6,218 nucleotides of DNA, from the NCBI GenBank assembly GCA_003602665.1, contig QQSG01000143.1:28844-35061 (forward strand), in the 5' to 3' direction. The notes under the pieces were generated by a model, which was not told where the DNA came from, did no database searches, and saw only the letters and a program-made list of their open reading frames with translations. Positions 5,989-6,218 of the stretch are shown piece after piece (within the stretch, counting starts at the first letter, position 1; each line of letters starts with the position of its first letter). A program made the translations under genes and the position numbers. The stretch is from Candidatus Poseidoniales archaeon. Its GTDB lineage: Archaea; Thermoplasmatota; Poseidoniia; Poseidoniales; Poseidoniaceae.

Positions 5989-6218
5989 CGTGCAAGCAGT
6001 TCGTCTCTTGATTGAGTCAAGTAGGTAATCACTGCGAGCAGAGCAGCTGTTACGAGTAAGAGTACAAATCCAGACAGTGGAGCCATACCTTGGTAGATAA
6101 GAACACCTGCAACAATCCATGCTACAATCAGGTTGAGGAATCCAATGATTCTCCATCCACGTCGTAATGTGAGTACGCCAATAACCCACGATGTTACCGA
6201 CATAGCGAGCAGTTCAAG
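5982..6218 (-). CDS. Small integral membrane protein, unrecognised (probably 5' truncated by the window edge)
   Basis: The frame is open from the right edge to TGA (5984-5982). An ATG at 6203 would give 73 residues, but five further in-frame codons (LELLA) reach the edge and extend the same hydrophobic helix, so the true start probably lies outside. Counting from that ATG, three membrane segments are visible: the edge to about 12, about 19-38 (IIGFLNLIVAWIVAGVLIYQ) and about 43-62 (LSGFVLLLVTAALLAVITYL). A short polar tail, TQSRDELLARQ, ends the protein. RRGWR between helices 1 and 2 is probably a cytoplasmic loop by the positive-inside rule. No family is recognised and no function is proposed. 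It converges on the mutase gene and overlaps its last 7 bp. Confidence 0.7.
   Translation of the reverse strand, partial: LELLAMSVTSWVIGVLTLRRGWRIIGFLNLIVAWIVAGVLIYQGMAPLSGFVLLLVTAALLAVITYLTQSRDELLARQ

Overview
The window looks like chromosomal DNA of an archaeon. The best guess is a marine euryarchaeon of the Marine Group II / Poseidoniales type (Thermoplasmatota). This rests on four observations. The secreted beta-propeller protein has aspartate-rich thrombospondin-type-3 repeats ending in a DAFPSDGTQWDD-like phrase, a style I associate with that group. Several starts lack a Shine-Dalgarno site and have a TATA-like box about 25 bp upstream, as expected for leaderless archaeal transcripts. 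The STAND ATPase belongs to an archaeal-type winged-helix plus P-loop family. The coding is dense, with moderate GC. This is inference from sequence style, since no rRNA or other marker gene is present.

Layout. 1-1319 (minus) is the N-terminal 439 codons of a secreted seven-bladed WD40-like propeller protein that runs off the left edge. It is divergent from 1406-2974 (plus), a 522-residue winged-helix/STAND ATPase. That gene ends exactly where the convergent thioredoxin gene (2975-3304, minus) ends. A roughly 100 bp divergent promoter region containing small palindromes separates thioredoxin from a rightward cluster of three genes: a small winged-helix protein (3409-3669), a left-handed beta-helix acetyltransferase resembling the C-terminal half of GlmU (3706-4386), and a phosphoglucosamine-mutase-type enzyme (4396-5988). 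The last gene, 5982-6218 (minus), is a partial small membrane protein that overlaps the mutase 3' end by 7 bp. There is no gene-free stretch longer than about 100 bp, and I see no RNA gene, mobile element, CRISPR array or long repeat.

How the genes fit together. The beta-helix acetyltransferase and the mutase are tightly coupled: there are 8 bases between the stop and the next ATG plus one, with the mutase ribosome-binding site overlapping the upstream stop. Together they could supply two consecutive steps to UDP-GlcNAc: GlcN-6-P to GlcN-1-P, then N-acetylation. The uridylyltransferase half of GlmU is not in the window, so it would be encoded elsewhere. The small winged-helix gene just upstream may be co-transcribed and is a candidate local regulator. 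The other genes look unrelated to this pathway. I did not find a clear-cut new system. The most unusual items are the minimal STAND regulator without sensor repeats, the split GlmU-like arrangement, and the palindromic divergent promoter.
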